Source: Pseudomonas sp. KBS0710 (GTDB lineage Bacteria; Pseudomonadota; Gammaproteobacteria; Pseudomonadales; Pseudomonadaceae). Taken from it: a stretch of 64,000 bases of DNA. Position 1 is the stretch's first letter; every line of letters begins with the position of its first letter. Both the position numbers and the translations under genes were made by a program. The notes beneath the pieces are model-generated. The model saw only the letters and a program-made list of their open reading frames with translations, had not been told where the DNA came from and made no database searches. Shown here one piece after another: positions 8,093 through 17,798 of this stretch. Where the stretch lies: the NCBI RefSeq assembly GCF_005938045.2, contig NZ_VCCF02000002.1:37444-101443 (forward strand), written 5' to 3'.

Positions 8093-8956
8093 GTCCAGCA
8101 ACGCCGGTAACCCCGCCCGCCACGCCCGTGGCTTGATGCCGAAGGTGTGGAGGATTTTCTTGCAGGCCAGCACCGCGTGCTGCGGCTCGTCCGCCGCATC
8201 CGGCCGCGCCGCGTGGGCCTGGGCGGTGGGCGACTCGATCGCCAGCGGGTGAAAATTGCGCGCTTCGGTAAGGATCGCCTGGCCCAGCGCCAACGGCGTG
8301 GTCGCTTCGTGGCCAGCGTAGTGATAGGTGCCCCACAGCGGCGCCGCGCAATCGAGTTGCTTGAGCACCGAAATGATCACCCGCGCCGCGTCGTCCACCG
8401 GCGTCGGGTTGCCGCGCCGGTCATCGGCCATCAGCAATTCATCCGGCTTCTCGGCACGCGCCAGGAAGCGCCCAAGGGTGCCATCAACACTGTCATCCAG
8501 CAGCCAGCCAAACCGCAGCAGCACATGTTGCGGGCAAGTGGCGCGCACGCTCTGCTCGATCCGCCACAGCGCCTGACCACGCAGGCCCAGGGGCACCGGC
8601 TCGTCTTTTTCGCTGTAGGCGGTGGCGCGGGAGCCATCGAACACGCGGTAGCTGGACGGTTGCAGCAAGGTGATGTTGTGGTGCTGGCACAGTTCGGCCA
8701 GGCGTTCGATGGCGAACTCCTGTGCGGCCAGACGTGTTTCGCTGACTGCTTCGGCCTGGAACCAGTCGAAATAGTAGGCGAGGTTGATCAGCGCATCGGG
8801 ACGGGTGTCGTCGAGCAATTGGGTGAGGCTCGCGGCATCCCAGCCGTCTTGGGGCGGTTTAGGTGCGAGGAAACCGATGTCTTCCTCTGCACCGAGGCGA
8901 ATCAGCGCCTGCCCGAGGGCATTCCCGCCGCCCAGTAACATAAGGCGCATTCGCAT
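8072..8956 (-). CDS. RmlD-like NAD(P)-dependent sugar reductase/epimerase family protein
   Basis: A 294-residue extended short-chain dehydrogenase with a Rossmann start (MRMRLMLLGGGNALGQALIRLG) and the RmlD substrate-binding fold (LLQPSSYRVFDGS; WRIEQSVRATCPQHVLLRFGWLLD). The typical YxxxK pair is not obvious: the expected Lys position reads LWRIEQ. That raises doubt about ordinary reductase chemistry. It is convergent with oprG, as recalled for PA4068, and no sugar-synthesis neighbours are present. Confidence 0.78.
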   Translation of the reverse strand: MRMRLMLLGGGNALGQALIRLGAEEDIGFLAPKPPQDGWDAASLTQLLDDTRPDALINLAYYFDWFQAEAVSETRLAAQEFAIERLAELCQHHNITLLQPSSYRVFDGSRATAYSEKDEPVPLGLRGQALWRIEQSVRATCPQHVLLRFGWLLDDSVDGTLGRFLARAEKPDELLMADDRRGNPTPVDDAARVIISVLKQLDCAAPLWGTYHYAGHEATTPLALGQAILTEARNFHPLAIESPTAQAHAARPDAADEPQHAVLACKKILHTFGIKPRAWRAGLPALLDRFYRHG

Positions 8957-9087
8957 AGATTGAGCAGGCCCGGTCTGTTTGGAACGATGGTTATTATCGG
9001 CAGGCGTGTGCGCCTTGCCGTAGGTTGTTGCCAGAATCGTTGCATTTTGCGGGTTTGTAGCGCAACCGTCACGGACAAAGTACCTGA

Positions 9088-9116
9088 TTGCAACTTGTTG
9101 GAATGGGCAGTATCAA
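9088..9116 (+). promoter_or_regulatory. Candidate lhr promoter adjacent to the start codon
   Basis: TTGCAA (9088-9093), a 17-nt spacer and TATCAA (9111-9116). The ATG at 9124 lies only 7 nt after the -10, and no Shine-Dalgarno sequence is visible before it, so initiation from this promoter would give a leaderless mRNA. Confidence 0.4.
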
Positions 9117-9123
9117 TCAATAG

Positions 9124-12100
9124 ATGAACCTTCCCGAATCAACCGACACGGTATTGGACGGCTTCCACCTCGCCGTCAGTGCCTGGTTTGGCAACACCTT
9201 CCCCTCGGTGACCGGCGCCCAGGCCCAGGCGTGGCCGCTGATCCGCGAACGCCGCTCAACCTTGATCGCCGCGCCCACAGGCTCCGGTAAGACCCTGACC
9301 GCGTTCCTGGCGGTGCTCGATGACCTGGTGCACCAAGGCTTGGCCAATGGCGGGCAACTGCCGGATGAGACGCTGGTGGTGTACGTGTCGCCGCTCAAGG
9401 CGCTGTCCAACGATATCCAGATCAACCTGCAAAACCCGCTGGCCGGTATCACCGCGCAATTACAGGCGCAGGGCCTGCCGCCGCTGACTGTCCGCACCGC
9501 CGTGCGCACCGGCGACACCCCGCAAAAAGACCGCGCACTGATGCGCAAACGGCCGCCGCATATCCTCGTCACCACGCCGGAATCGCTCTACGTATTGCTG
9601 GGTTCGGACTCCGGTCGGCAGATGCTGGCCAGCACGCGCACGGTGATCGTCGACGAAATCCATGCGATCGCCGCCGGCAAACGCGGCAGCCACCTGGCCC
9701 TTAGCCTGGAGCGCCTGCAAGGTTTATGCAGCGAGCCGCTCACCCGTATCGGCCTGTCGGCCACGCAAAAGCCTATCGAGGCGGTGTCGCGCTTTTTGGT
9801 CGGCAGCGGGCGTGAGTGCGCCATCGTCGATATCGGCCACGCACGCCCCCGCGACCTGGATATCGAAGTACCGCCGGTGCCGCTCTCGGCAGTGATGGCC
9901 AACGATGTGTGGGAGTTGGTCTACGACCGCCTCGCCACGCTGGCCCGCGAACACCGCACTACGCTGGTGTTCGTCAATACCCGGCGCCTGGCCGAACGCT
10001 TGGCCCGGCACTTGAGCGAGCGTTTGGGCAAGACCGCCGTGGCCGCGCACCACGGCAGCCTGGCCAAAGAGCTGCGCCTGGACGCCGAGCAACGGCTCAA
10101 GGCCGGCGGGCTGCAAGTGCTGATCGCCACCGCGTCGCTGGAGTTGGGGATTGATATCGGTGAGGTCGACCTGGTGTGCCAGATCGGCTCGCCCGGTTCC
10201 ATTAACGGTTTTCTGCAAAGGGTCGGGCGTTCCGGTCACCAGGTCGGCGGCACGCCCAAGGGGCGACTGTTCGCCACCACCCGCGATGACTTGATCGAAT
10301 GCGCCGCCCTGCTCGACTGCGTGCGGCGCGGCGAACTGGATACCTTGCACATCCCCATTGCCCCGCTGGACGTGCTGGCCCAACAGATCATCGCCGAAGT
10401 CAGCGCCCGCGAATGGCCGGAACAGGCGCTGCTGGCCCTTATCCGCCGCGCCTCACCCTACGCCGCACTGGATGAGCGCCACTTTCAGGCACTGCTGCAC
10501 ATGCTCGCCGACGGCTATAACGGCCGCCAAGGCATCCGCAGCGCCTACCTGCACCGTGACGCAGTGACCCACACCCTGCGCGCCCGCCGTGGCGCCAAAC
10601 TCACCGCTGTAACCAGCGGTGGCACCATCCCCGACAACGCCGACTACAGCGTATTGCTGGAACCCCAGAGCCTGAACATCGGCAGCGTCAACGAAGACTT
10701 CGCGGTGGAAAGCATCGCCGGGGATATCTTCCAGCTCGGTAATACGTCCTACAGAATTTTGCGGGTAGAAAGCGGCAAGGTCCGTGTCGAAGATGCCCAC
10801 GGCCAGCCGCCGACCATTCCCTTCTGGCTGGGTGAAGCGCCGGGGCGCAGCAACGAGTTGTCGGCGGCAGTCGCGCGTTTTCAGGGGCAGTTGGACGCCC
10901 TGCTCAGCACCACGCCCGGTGACCTGCAACCCGCACAAGACTGGCTCACCACCAGCCTTGGCCTGAACCGCGCCAGCGCCGAACAGATCCTTGACTACCT
11001 GGCCCGTGCGCGCCTGGCGCTGAGCGCATTACCGTCCCAGGACACGTTGATCATGGAGCGGTTTTTCGACGAGTCCGGCGGCACTCAGTTGATCATCCAC
11101 ACGCCGTTCGGCAGCCGCATCAACCGCGCGTGGGGCCTGGCGCTGCGCAAGCGTTTTTGCCGCACGTTCAACTTTGAATTGCAGGCGGCGGCCAGTGAGA
11201 ATGCAATCGTGCTGTCACTGTCCACCAGCCACAGTTTTGAGCTGGATGAAGTATGGCGCTATGTGAACAGCAACAGCGCCGAGCACCTGCTGATCCAGGC
11301 CGTGCTGGATGCGCCACTGTTTGGCGTGCGCTGGCGCTGGAATGCCGGTGTGGCCCTGGCGTTGCCGCGCTTCACCGGCGGGCGCAAAGTGGCGCCGCAG
11401 ATCCAGCGCATGAAAAGCGAAGACCTGATCGCCAGCGTGTTTCCCGACCAGATTGCCTGCCTGGAAAACCTTGCCGGCGAGCGCGAAGTCCCCGAACACC
11501 CGCTGGTGGAGCAAACCCTCGACGACTGCCTGCACGAAGCCATGGACAGCGAGGGTTGGCTGACGCTGTTGCGGCGCATGGAACGCGGCGAAGTGCGCCT
11601 GATCAGCCGCGACCTGCCCGCGCCCTCGCCCATGGCCGCCGAAATTCTCAGCGCACGGCCCTACACCTTTCTCGACGACGCACCGCTGGAGGAGCGCCGC
11701 ACCCAGGCCGTGCTCAACCGTCGCTGGAGCGACCCGCACAGTACCGACGACCTTGGCGCGCTGGACGCCGAGGCCATTGCCGGCGTGCAAGAAGAAGCCT
11801 GGCCCGCGCCCCATGGCCTGGATGAAATGCATGAGGCGTTGATGAGCCTTTCGTGTATCGCCGGTAACGAAGTCACGCCGCAATGGGCCGAGTGGTTGCA
11901 CGCCTTGGCCAACGGCGGGCGCGCCTATCAACTGGACAATGGCCTGTGGGTGGCGGTGGAACGCCTGAGTTGCCTGCAAGCGGTCTATCCGAACGGCTTG
12001 CCGTTATTGCCGGGCTTCGATGAACCCTGGACCTTTGACGATGCACTGGCCGAGGTGCTGCGCGCGCGCCTTGGCGGGTTCGGCCCGTTGACCCTGGCCG

Positions 12101-13371
12101 AGATCGCCACGCCGCTGGCCCTGCCGGCCGCTGACATCAGCCAGGCACTCGCGCGTCTGGAGCAGGAAGGCTACGTACTGCGCGGCCGTTTCAGCCCCGG
12201 CGCTACCCAGGAACAATGGTGCGAGCGGCATTTGCTCGCGCGTATCCATCGCTACACAGTCAAGCGTTTGCGCCGGGAAATCGAGCCGGTGGCGCTGCAG
12301 GACTTCATGCGCTTTCTGTTCGATTGGCAGCACCTGTCCGACGGTACTCGTGGCCTGGGCAGCGCAATGTTGCCGCAGATCGTCGGGCAGTTCGAAGGCT
12401 ACGCCGCCGCCACTTCGGCCTGGGACAGCGACTTGCTCAGTGCGCGGCTCAAGGACTATTCCCCCACCTGGCTCGATGAGCTGTGCCGCAGCGGTAAACT
12501 GGTGTGGACGCGCCTGAGCAACAAGGCTGGCGCCCTGGCACTGCGCAGTACGCCGGTGGTGTTGTTGCCGCGCAGCCAAGTGCCGTTGTGGAGCGGGCTG
12601 ACCGAACCGACCGATAGCACCACGCTGTCGCCCAAGGCCCAGAAAGTCCACCTGGCGCTGCGTGAGCACGGCGCGCTGTTTTTCGACGAACTGATGCTCG
12701 AAGCCCATCTGCTGCGCAGCGAACTGGAAACCGCCTTGCAGGAACTGGTGGGCGCCGGGCTGGTGAATGCCGACAGCTTCGCCGGGCTGCGGGCCTTGAC
12801 CACGCCCGCCAGCAAACGCCAGGCACGCAGCAGCCGGCGTGGGCGCGGGGCGTTTATCGGCGGCATGGACGACGCCGGGCGCTGGGCCCTGGTGCGCCGC
12901 TCGCCCAGCGCCGCCGGAGCGCATTCGGCCGAGACCCTGGAGCATGTGGCCATGACCCTGCTGCGCCGTTATGGCGTGGTGTTCTGGCGGTTGCTGGAGC
13001 GGGAGGCCGACTGGCTGCCGAGCTGGCGCGAATTGCTGCGCACCTTCCATCGCCTGGAGGCGCGGGGCGAAATTCGCGGCGGGCGGTTTGTGAGTGGTTT
13101 GGCAGGGGAACAGTTTGCGTTGCCGGAGGCGATTCCATTGCTGCGTGAGGTAAGACGCCGGCCGCATGACGGCAGCTTGATCGCGGTGTGCGGGGCTGAC
13201 CCATTAAATCTGGTGGGCACCTTGCTGCCGGGCAGCAAAGTGCCGGCGGTGAGCGGCAATCGAATTGTGTATCGCGATGGCTTGCCAGCGGCGATGATGG
13301 TTGCGGGTAAGCAGCAGGTGTTGCTGGAGGAGGATTTGCAGGCGGTGCAGGAGAAGTTGATCAGGCGCTGA
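9124..13371 (+). CDS. lhr: Lhr, long helicase-related DNA repair helicase
   Basis: A 1415-residue superfamily 2 helicase that translocates 3'-5' on single-stranded DNA and unwinds RNA:DNA hybrids. Motif I APTGSGKT is at 50-57, motif II DEIH at 177-180, and motif III is LSAT. Motif VI (QRVGRSGHQVGG) ends the RecA2 domain. The winged-helix and Lhr-specific core follows to about 860, then the long C-terminal extension with further winged-helix-like segments. This is the long form rather than the about 820-residue ligase-associated version. It stands alone, flanked by a divergent gene and a REPIN. Confidence 0.93.
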   Translation: MNLPESTDTVLDGFHLAVSAWFGNTFPSVTGAQAQAWPLIRERRSTLIAAPTGSGKTLTAFLAVLDDLVHQGLANGGQLPDETLVVYVSPLKALSNDIQINLQNPLAGITAQLQAQGLPPLTVRTAVRTGDTPQKDRALMRKRPPHILVTTPESLYVLLGSDSGRQMLASTRTVIVDEIHAIAAGKRGSHLALSLERLQGLCSEPLTRIGLSATQKPIEAVSRFLVGSGRECAIVDIGHARPRDLDIEVPPVPLSAVMANDVWELVYDRLATLAREHRTTLVFVNTRRLAERLARHLSERLGKTAVAAHHGSLAKELRLDAEQRLKAGGLQVLIATASLELGIDIGEVDLVCQIGSPGSINGFLQRVGRSGHQVGGTPKGRLFATTRDDLIECAALLDCVRRGELDTLHIPIAPLDVLAQQIIAEVSAREWPEQALLALIRRASPYAALDERHFQALLHMLADGYNGRQGIRSAYLHRDAVTHTLRARRGAKLTAVTSGGTIPDNADYSVLLEPQSLNIGSVNEDFAVESIAGDIFQLGNTSYRILRVESGKVRVEDAHGQPPTIPFWLGEAPGRSNELSAAVARFQGQLDALLSTTPGDLQPAQDWLTTSLGLNRASAEQILDYLARARLALSALPSQDTLIMERFFDESGGTQLIIHTPFGSRINRAWGLALRKRFCRTFNFELQAAASENAIVLSLSTSHSFELDEVWRYVNSNSAEHLLIQAVLDAPLFGVRWRWNAGVALALPRFTGGRKVAPQIQRMKSEDLIASVFPDQIACLENLAGEREVPEHPLVEQTLDDCLHEAMDSEGWLTLLRRMERGEVRLISRDLPAPSPMAAEILSARPYTFLDDAPLEERRTQAVLNRRWSDPHSTDDLGALDAEAIAGVQEEAWPAPHGLDEMHEALMSLSCIAGNEVTPQWAEWLHALANGGRAYQLDNGLWVAVERLSCLQAVYPNGLPLLPGFDEPWTFDDALAEVLRARLGGFGPLTLAEIATPLALPAADISQALARLEQEGYVLRGRFSPGATQEQWCERHLLARIHRYTVKRLRREIEPVALQDFMRFLFDWQHLSDGTRGLGSAMLPQIVGQFEGYAAATSAWDSDLLSARLKDYSPTWLDELCRSGKLVWTRLSNKAGALALRSTPVVLLPRSQVPLWSGLTEPTDSTTLSPKAQKVHLALREHGALFFDELMLEAHLLRSELETALQELVGAGLVNADSFAGLRALTTPASKRQARSSRRGRGAFIGGMDDAGRWALVRRSPSAAGAHSAETLEHVAMTLLRRYGVVFWRLLEREADWLPSWRELLRTFHRLEARGEIRGGRFVSGLAGEQFALPEAIPLLREVRRRPHDGSLIAVCGADPLNLVGTLLPGSKVPAVSGNRIVYRDGLPAAMMVAGKQQVLLEEDLQAVQEKLIRR

Positions 13372-13391
13372 ATCTGTATAGCCCTTGCCGT

Positions 13392-13463
13392 CTCATCGCG
13401 GGCAAGCCCGGCTCCCACAGGGGAATGCATTCCAACTGTGGGAGCTGGCTTGCCTGCGATGAG
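13392..13463. repeat. REPIN between lhr and the MscS-type channel gene
   Basis: The left REP (CTCATCGCGGGCAAGCCCGG..) at 13392-13420 and the inverted REP at 13436-13463 flank a 15-nt loop. Both differ slightly from the 7901-7990 copy (GATGAG instead of GAAAGCGG ends), so this is a different subtype. The palindromic transcript could also separate the two convergent genes. Confidence 0.85.
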
Positions 13464-13481
13464 GCCCTGACAGTCATTACA

Positions 13482-15590
13482 TCATTGAGGCCTGTGCTGC
13501 TCGGTCAACACCACCGCACCCGGCACCTGTTCCCCCGCCTCATCCACCTGCGAGGTGCGCTTGGGCAGCCAAACCTGCTGTGGATAAGTTTGCGCGAAGT
13601 GCACCTCATCACAGTTATCCACAAGCTTTTTCAGGCGCTGGTTAAATGCCCGGCTAACGGCGTACTGCCCGCCGGACACGGTACGGAACTGCGCCGTGAG
13701 CACCACGCCGTTGAGGTCCATCTTGTCGACCCCGAACACTTCCAGCGGACCTTGCAGGTTGTACTTGAGGAATACATCGTCGCGGATCGACTGCCCCGCC
13801 TCACGGATCAGCTCCACAGCCTTGTCCACGTCGGTGTCGTAGGTGAACTGCACCGAGAAGAACGCATAGGCAAACTGTCGCGACTGGTTGGTGACCGCCT
13901 TGATCTGCCCGAACGGTACCGAGTGCACAAAACCCTTGCCGTCACGCAGGCGCAGGGTGCGGATGGTCAGGCCTTCGACCGTGCCGGCATGGCCGGAATC
14001 GAGCACCACCCAGTCGCCAATCGACAGGGTGTCTTCGATGATGATGAACAGGCCGGTGATCACGTCCTGCACTAACTGCTGGGAGCCAAAACCGATGGCC
14101 AGGCCGACCACACCGGCACCCGCCAGCAGCGGCGCGACATTGATGCCCAGGTTGGCCATGGTGGTGATCGCGCAGATCACCACCAGCACGATCTTCACCG
14201 CATTGCGCAGCAACGGCAGGATGGTCTTGACCCGCGTGCTGGGCTGGCGGCTGGAGCGTTTATTCACCGGCGGTTTCAACGCCTCCTGGATTGCTGTGTC
14301 GAGCACCACCCAGAACAGCCAGGTCACCAGCAGGATCAGGCCGATGCTGCTGAGGGAATCGCTGATCGCCCGACCCACCGAATTGCGCTGGGCGAACTCG
14401 AACAGCGAGATGCCCCAGATACGCCCAAGAACTTCGATAAACGCGATGGCCATGGCGATACGCAATATCGCGTGCAGCAGGCTCAGGAAGCGCTCCTTAT
14501 AGGCACTGCTGCGCTGGATCGCCACCTGGCTGCGGGACTTGAACAAATGTTGCAAAACGGTGCTGAGAAACACCGTGCCAATCAACAGAATCGTGGTGAA
14601 CAAAGCGCAACGCAGGGCTTTTTGATTATCGTCGCCGGCGCCGATCAGGTTGATCGCCGAGACCAGCACCATCAACAGAATCGGCCAATACCACAGCCCG
14701 GAAAACACCCGCAGCGATTGCTGCAGCGCCGGGTGCTTGAGGCGCTGGGCCAGCGGCCGATTGCGGATCAGATGCGCGACCGGACGGCGCAGGCGCACCA
14801 CCAGCACGCCGAAAATCACCGCCGCGAACAGGCCGGTAAACACCGCGATACTGCTGGTGATATTGCCGCCCAACTGGCGCGCGATCTGCGGGCTGGTCAA
14901 CGCGTCGCTGAGGGCGGCCAGAAAGCCAATCAGAAACAGCGGCTTGGGGCAATAATTGCGAATAATCTGCACAGCCGGGCGTTTGTGGCCGACGTTGAAC
15001 ATGACGATGACGCACAACAGCATCGACGTGGAGAAGATGCCGCTGCTGGTGGCATAGGCAAAACACAGCGCCAGCGCACGGCCTACGGAACTGGGTAAAA
15101 AGTGGCTGACGTAAAGCGTCAGTGGCAGGCAGATCAGGGCTGGAATCGTGTAGGGCACCACGTAACCCAGTACGCCCTGCAGACGCTCACGCTGCGCAAC
15201 GAAACGCCGCCGACTGAGGCGCTGCACGCTAAAGCGCCCGAGCAGCGTGAGTGCCGCAAAGGCGCCGACCCACACCCCGGAGAGCAGCAGGAAGTCCCCG
15301 GCCACGCTCCACGGCGAGCGTTGGGCGGTTTGATCGACCAGCCGCCCGACCTCATCCGCCGCGCGGTCGGCGCGCAGGCGCCAGGCGTCGATGAGGTTCT
15401 GATTAAGGTCGAGTTTGTCTTGCACATCGTCAATGCTGGAGCTGATGGCGCCGAGCAGGCCACCTTCGACCAGCAACTCCGGCTTGGCTGGAGCCTCATC
15501 TGCCGCAGGCGCCGGGGCCGCGGCTTGCAGTGCGCCATTGCCAAACACCAATAGCGCGACGAGCAGTAATGCAGTCTTTAGATTCAGCAA
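13482..15590 (-). CDS. MscS-family mechanosensitive channel, YbiO-like
   Basis: A 702-residue inner-membrane channel. An N-terminal signal-like segment (MLNLKTALLLVALLVFGNGA) is followed by a periplasmic region, many membrane helices (about 100-460) and the C-terminal MscS core. The core has the pore helix (NLGINVAPLLAGAGVVGLAIGFG..) and the beta domain (DTLSIGDWVVLDSGHAGTVEG). The TTG at 15590 was chosen: AAGGAG lies 9 nt upstream and the signal peptide starts there. The frame is open back to 15734, but the added 48 residues look non-coding. It releases solutes on osmotic downshift. Confidence 0.87.
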   Translation of the reverse strand: MLNLKTALLLVALLVFGNGALQAAAPAPAADEAPAKPELLVEGGLLGAISSSIDDVQDKLDLNQNLIDAWRLRADRAADEVGRLVDQTAQRSPWSVAGDFLLLSGVWVGAFAALTLLGRFSVQRLSRRRFVAQRERLQGVLGYVVPYTIPALICLPLTLYVSHFLPSSVGRALALCFAYATSSGIFSTSMLLCVIVMFNVGHKRPAVQIIRNYCPKPLFLIGFLAALSDALTSPQIARQLGGNITSSIAVFTGLFAAVIFGVLVVRLRRPVAHLIRNRPLAQRLKHPALQQSLRVFSGLWYWPILLMVLVSAINLIGAGDDNQKALRCALFTTILLIGTVFLSTVLQHLFKSRSQVAIQRSSAYKERFLSLLHAILRIAMAIAFIEVLGRIWGISLFEFAQRNSVGRAISDSLSSIGLILLVTWLFWVVLDTAIQEALKPPVNKRSSRQPSTRVKTILPLLRNAVKIVLVVICAITTMANLGINVAPLLAGAGVVGLAIGFGSQQLVQDVITGLFIIIEDTLSIGDWVVLDSGHAGTVEGLTIRTLRLRDGKGFVHSVPFGQIKAVTNQSRQFAYAFFSVQFTYDTDVDKAVELIREAGQSIRDDVFLKYNLQGPLEVFGVDKMDLNGVVLTAQFRTVSGGQYAVSRAFNQRLKKLVDNCDEVHFAQTYPQQVWLPKRTSQVDEAGEQVPGAVVLTEQHRPQ

Positions 15591-15759
15591 AACACCGGGC
15601 TCCTTCAGCAGGGTCTGTAAGGAACTGAGTGCCTTGGCACCGGCAAAGTTCGCTTTCCGTGACAGGTATACCGCCTGTAGGTCACTCGAAACTTTCCCCC
15701 AACCGCCGCAGTCAGCCAATAACACAGGCCTCACCCTTTACTTATCCACAGGAGCGATC

Positions 15760-16539
15760 ATGGCTGCGATTGCCGACTGGGTGCCCGTTACGCCCAGCAC
15801 CGCCATCACCCGCTTCACCGTGCTGACGGTGAATATCCATAAGGGTTTCACCGCGTTGAACCGACGCTTCATCCTGCCCGAGTTGCGAGAGGCGGTGCGC
15901 AGCGTGGGCGCCGACATGGTGTTCCTGCAGGAAATCCACGGCACCCATGAGCGGCACCCGCAGCGTTACAGCGACTGGCCGAAGATGCCTCAGTATGAGT
16001 TCCTCGCCGACAGCATCTGGCCGCAGTTCGCCTACGGCCGCAACGCGGTCTACCCGCATGGCGACCACGGCAACGCGCTGCTGTCCAAATTCCAGATCAT
16101 CCGCTACGACAACCTCGACATTTCCCAGAGCGGCCATGAAAGCCGTGGCCTGCTGCATTGCGTGCTGCGCTTGCCGGGCAGCGGCCAGGAGGTGCATGCG
16201 ATCTGCATGCACCTGGGCCTGCGCGAAGTGCATCGCCAGCAGCAATTGCGGCTGCTGGAGCAGCGCATCGCCGAGATTCCGGCTGACGCGGCGCTGATCG
16301 TCGCCGGTGATTTCAATGACTGGCGCCAGAAGGCCGACCTGAGCCAGAGCGGGCTCAGGGAGGTGTTTATCGAGGCCCATGGCAAACCGGCGCGCACCTT
16401 TCCGGCGCGCTTGCCGTTGCTGCCTTTGGATCGCATCTATGTGCGCAACCTCAAGGTGCATAACCCCAAGGCGCTGACGACACGGCCGTGGTCCCATCTG
16501 TCAGACCACGTGCCGTTGTCGGTGGAGATTGAGCTATGA
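15760..16539 (+). CDS. ybhP: Endonuclease/exonuclease/phosphatase family protein, YbhP-like
   Basis: A 259-residue metal-dependent phosphoesterase fold. Motifs are visible for the EEP family: LTVNIHKG, DMVFLQEI (Glu metal ligand), VAGDFNDW and a C-terminal SDHVPL (catalytic Asp-His). AGGAG precedes the ATG. It overlaps clsB (ATGA), so the ybhP-clsB-ybhN order of E. coli is preserved. The substrate is unknown; a lipid-linked or nucleotide substrate has been suggested only by family resemblance. Confidence 0.87.
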   Translation: MAAIADWVPVTPSTAITRFTVLTVNIHKGFTALNRRFILPELREAVRSVGADMVFLQEIHGTHERHPQRYSDWPKMPQYEFLADSIWPQFAYGRNAVYPHGDHGNALLSKFQIIRYDNLDISQSGHESRGLLHCVLRLPGSGQEVHAICMHLGLREVHRQQQLRLLEQRIAEIPADAALIVAGDFNDWRQKADLSQSGLREVFIEAHGKPARTFPARLPLLPLDRIYVRNLKVHNPKALTTRPWSHLSDHVPLSVEIEL

Positions 16540-17798
16540 GTGTCGCCGTGGAACACATCGCCACCGACCAACCGCCGGATGATGCCAAGGCCCGCGACCT
16601 CGATTACGGCTGGCAGCCGGGCAACCGCATTGAGCTGCTGGAGAACGGCGAGGCGTACTTTCCCGCCGTCTTCGAGGCCATGCGCCAGGCGCAGCGGGAG
16701 ATCTTGCTGGAGACCTTTATTCTGTTCGAAGACAAGGTTGGCCATGAACTGCAAGGCATCCTGATTGAGGCGGCGCAACGTGGCGTAAAGGTGATCGTCA
16801 GCCTCGATGGGTTTGGCTGCGGTGAGCTGAGCCCAGCCTTTCTCGGTGAACTGGCCGAGGCTGGGGTGACGGTGCAAATGTTTGACCCGGCAGCCAAGAT
16901 AGTGGGTATTCGCACCAACTGGTTCCGTCGCCTGCACCGCAAGATTGTAGTGGTGGACGCCGCCGTGGGGTTTATCGGCGGGATCAATTTTTCGGCCGAC
17001 CACTTGGCTGATTTCGGCCCCGAAGCCAAGCAGGATTATGCCGTGCAAGTGAGCGGCCCGGCCGTGGCGGACCTGCATCATTTCGCCCTCGCCCAAAGTG
17101 GCCGCCAGGTACGCACGCGACGCGGCTGGCGACGGCGCCAGCAACGACCGTCACCGTGGCCGACGCTCACCGACGACGGCCTGGTGCGCCTGATTTACCG
17201 CGATAACCTGCAACACCGTGATGACATTGAAGAGGCCTATATACACGCCTTGAGCAAGGCGCAAAAACGCGCGGTGATTGCCAACGCCTACTTCTTCCCC
17301 GGCTACCGCCTGCTGCGTGAAATCCGCAATGCCGCGCGGCGTGGCGTGCAGGTGCAACTGATCATGCAGGGCCAGCCCGATGTGCTGCTGGCCAAGCTCG
17401 CGGCGCGCATGCTGTATGACTATCTGCTCAAGGATGGCGTGGTGATTCATGAGTATTGCCAGCGCCCTCTGCACGGCAAAGTGGCCTTGGTGGATGACGA
17501 CTGGAGCACCGTGGGTTCGAGCAACCTGGACCCACTGAGCCTGTCGCTGAACCTGGAGGCCAACGTGCTGATTCGTGACCACGCGTTCAATCAACAGCTG
17601 TACCAGAGCCTGGAAACACTGGCGCGCAATCATTGCCAGACCATGCCGGAAAAGCGCAAGCCGCGCCTGTGGTTGTGGCGATTGACCGTCGGCTTTTTGG
17701 TGTTCCATGTGATGCGGCACTTCCCCGCGCTGACGGGCTGGCTGCCGGCACACAAACCGCGCCTCAAGCCATTCGAGAGCCAGGCCCATGAGCACTGA
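16536..17798 (+). CDS. clsB: Cardiolipin synthase B
   Basis: A 420-residue phospholipase D superfamily enzyme that makes cardiolipin from phosphatidylglycerol-type substrates. Two HKD motifs are present: H134-K136-D141 (HRKIVVVD) and H313-K315-D320 (HGKVALVD), each followed by the GG/SSN segment. The N-terminus lacks the two membrane helices of ClsA, as expected for ClsB. It overlaps ybhP by 4 nt and ybhN by 11 nt, so the three genes are a translationally coupled operon. Confidence 0.93.
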   Translation: MSVAVEHIATDQPPDDAKARDLDYGWQPGNRIELLENGEAYFPAVFEAMRQAQREILLETFILFEDKVGHELQGILIEAAQRGVKVIVSLDGFGCGELSPAFLGELAEAGVTVQMFDPAAKIVGIRTNWFRRLHRKIVVVDAAVGFIGGINFSADHLADFGPEAKQDYAVQVSGPAVADLHHFALAQSGRQVRTRRGWRRRQQRPSPWPTLTDDGLVRLIYRDNLQHRDDIEEAYIHALSKAQKRAVIANAYFFPGYRLLREIRNAARRGVQVQLIMQGQPDVLLAKLAARMLYDYLLKDGVVIHEYCQRPLHGKVALVDDDWSTVGSSNLDPLSLSLNLEANVLIRDHAFNQQLYQSLETLARNHCQTMPEKRKPRLWLWRLTVGFLVFHVMRHFPALTGWLPAHKPRLKPFESQAHEH

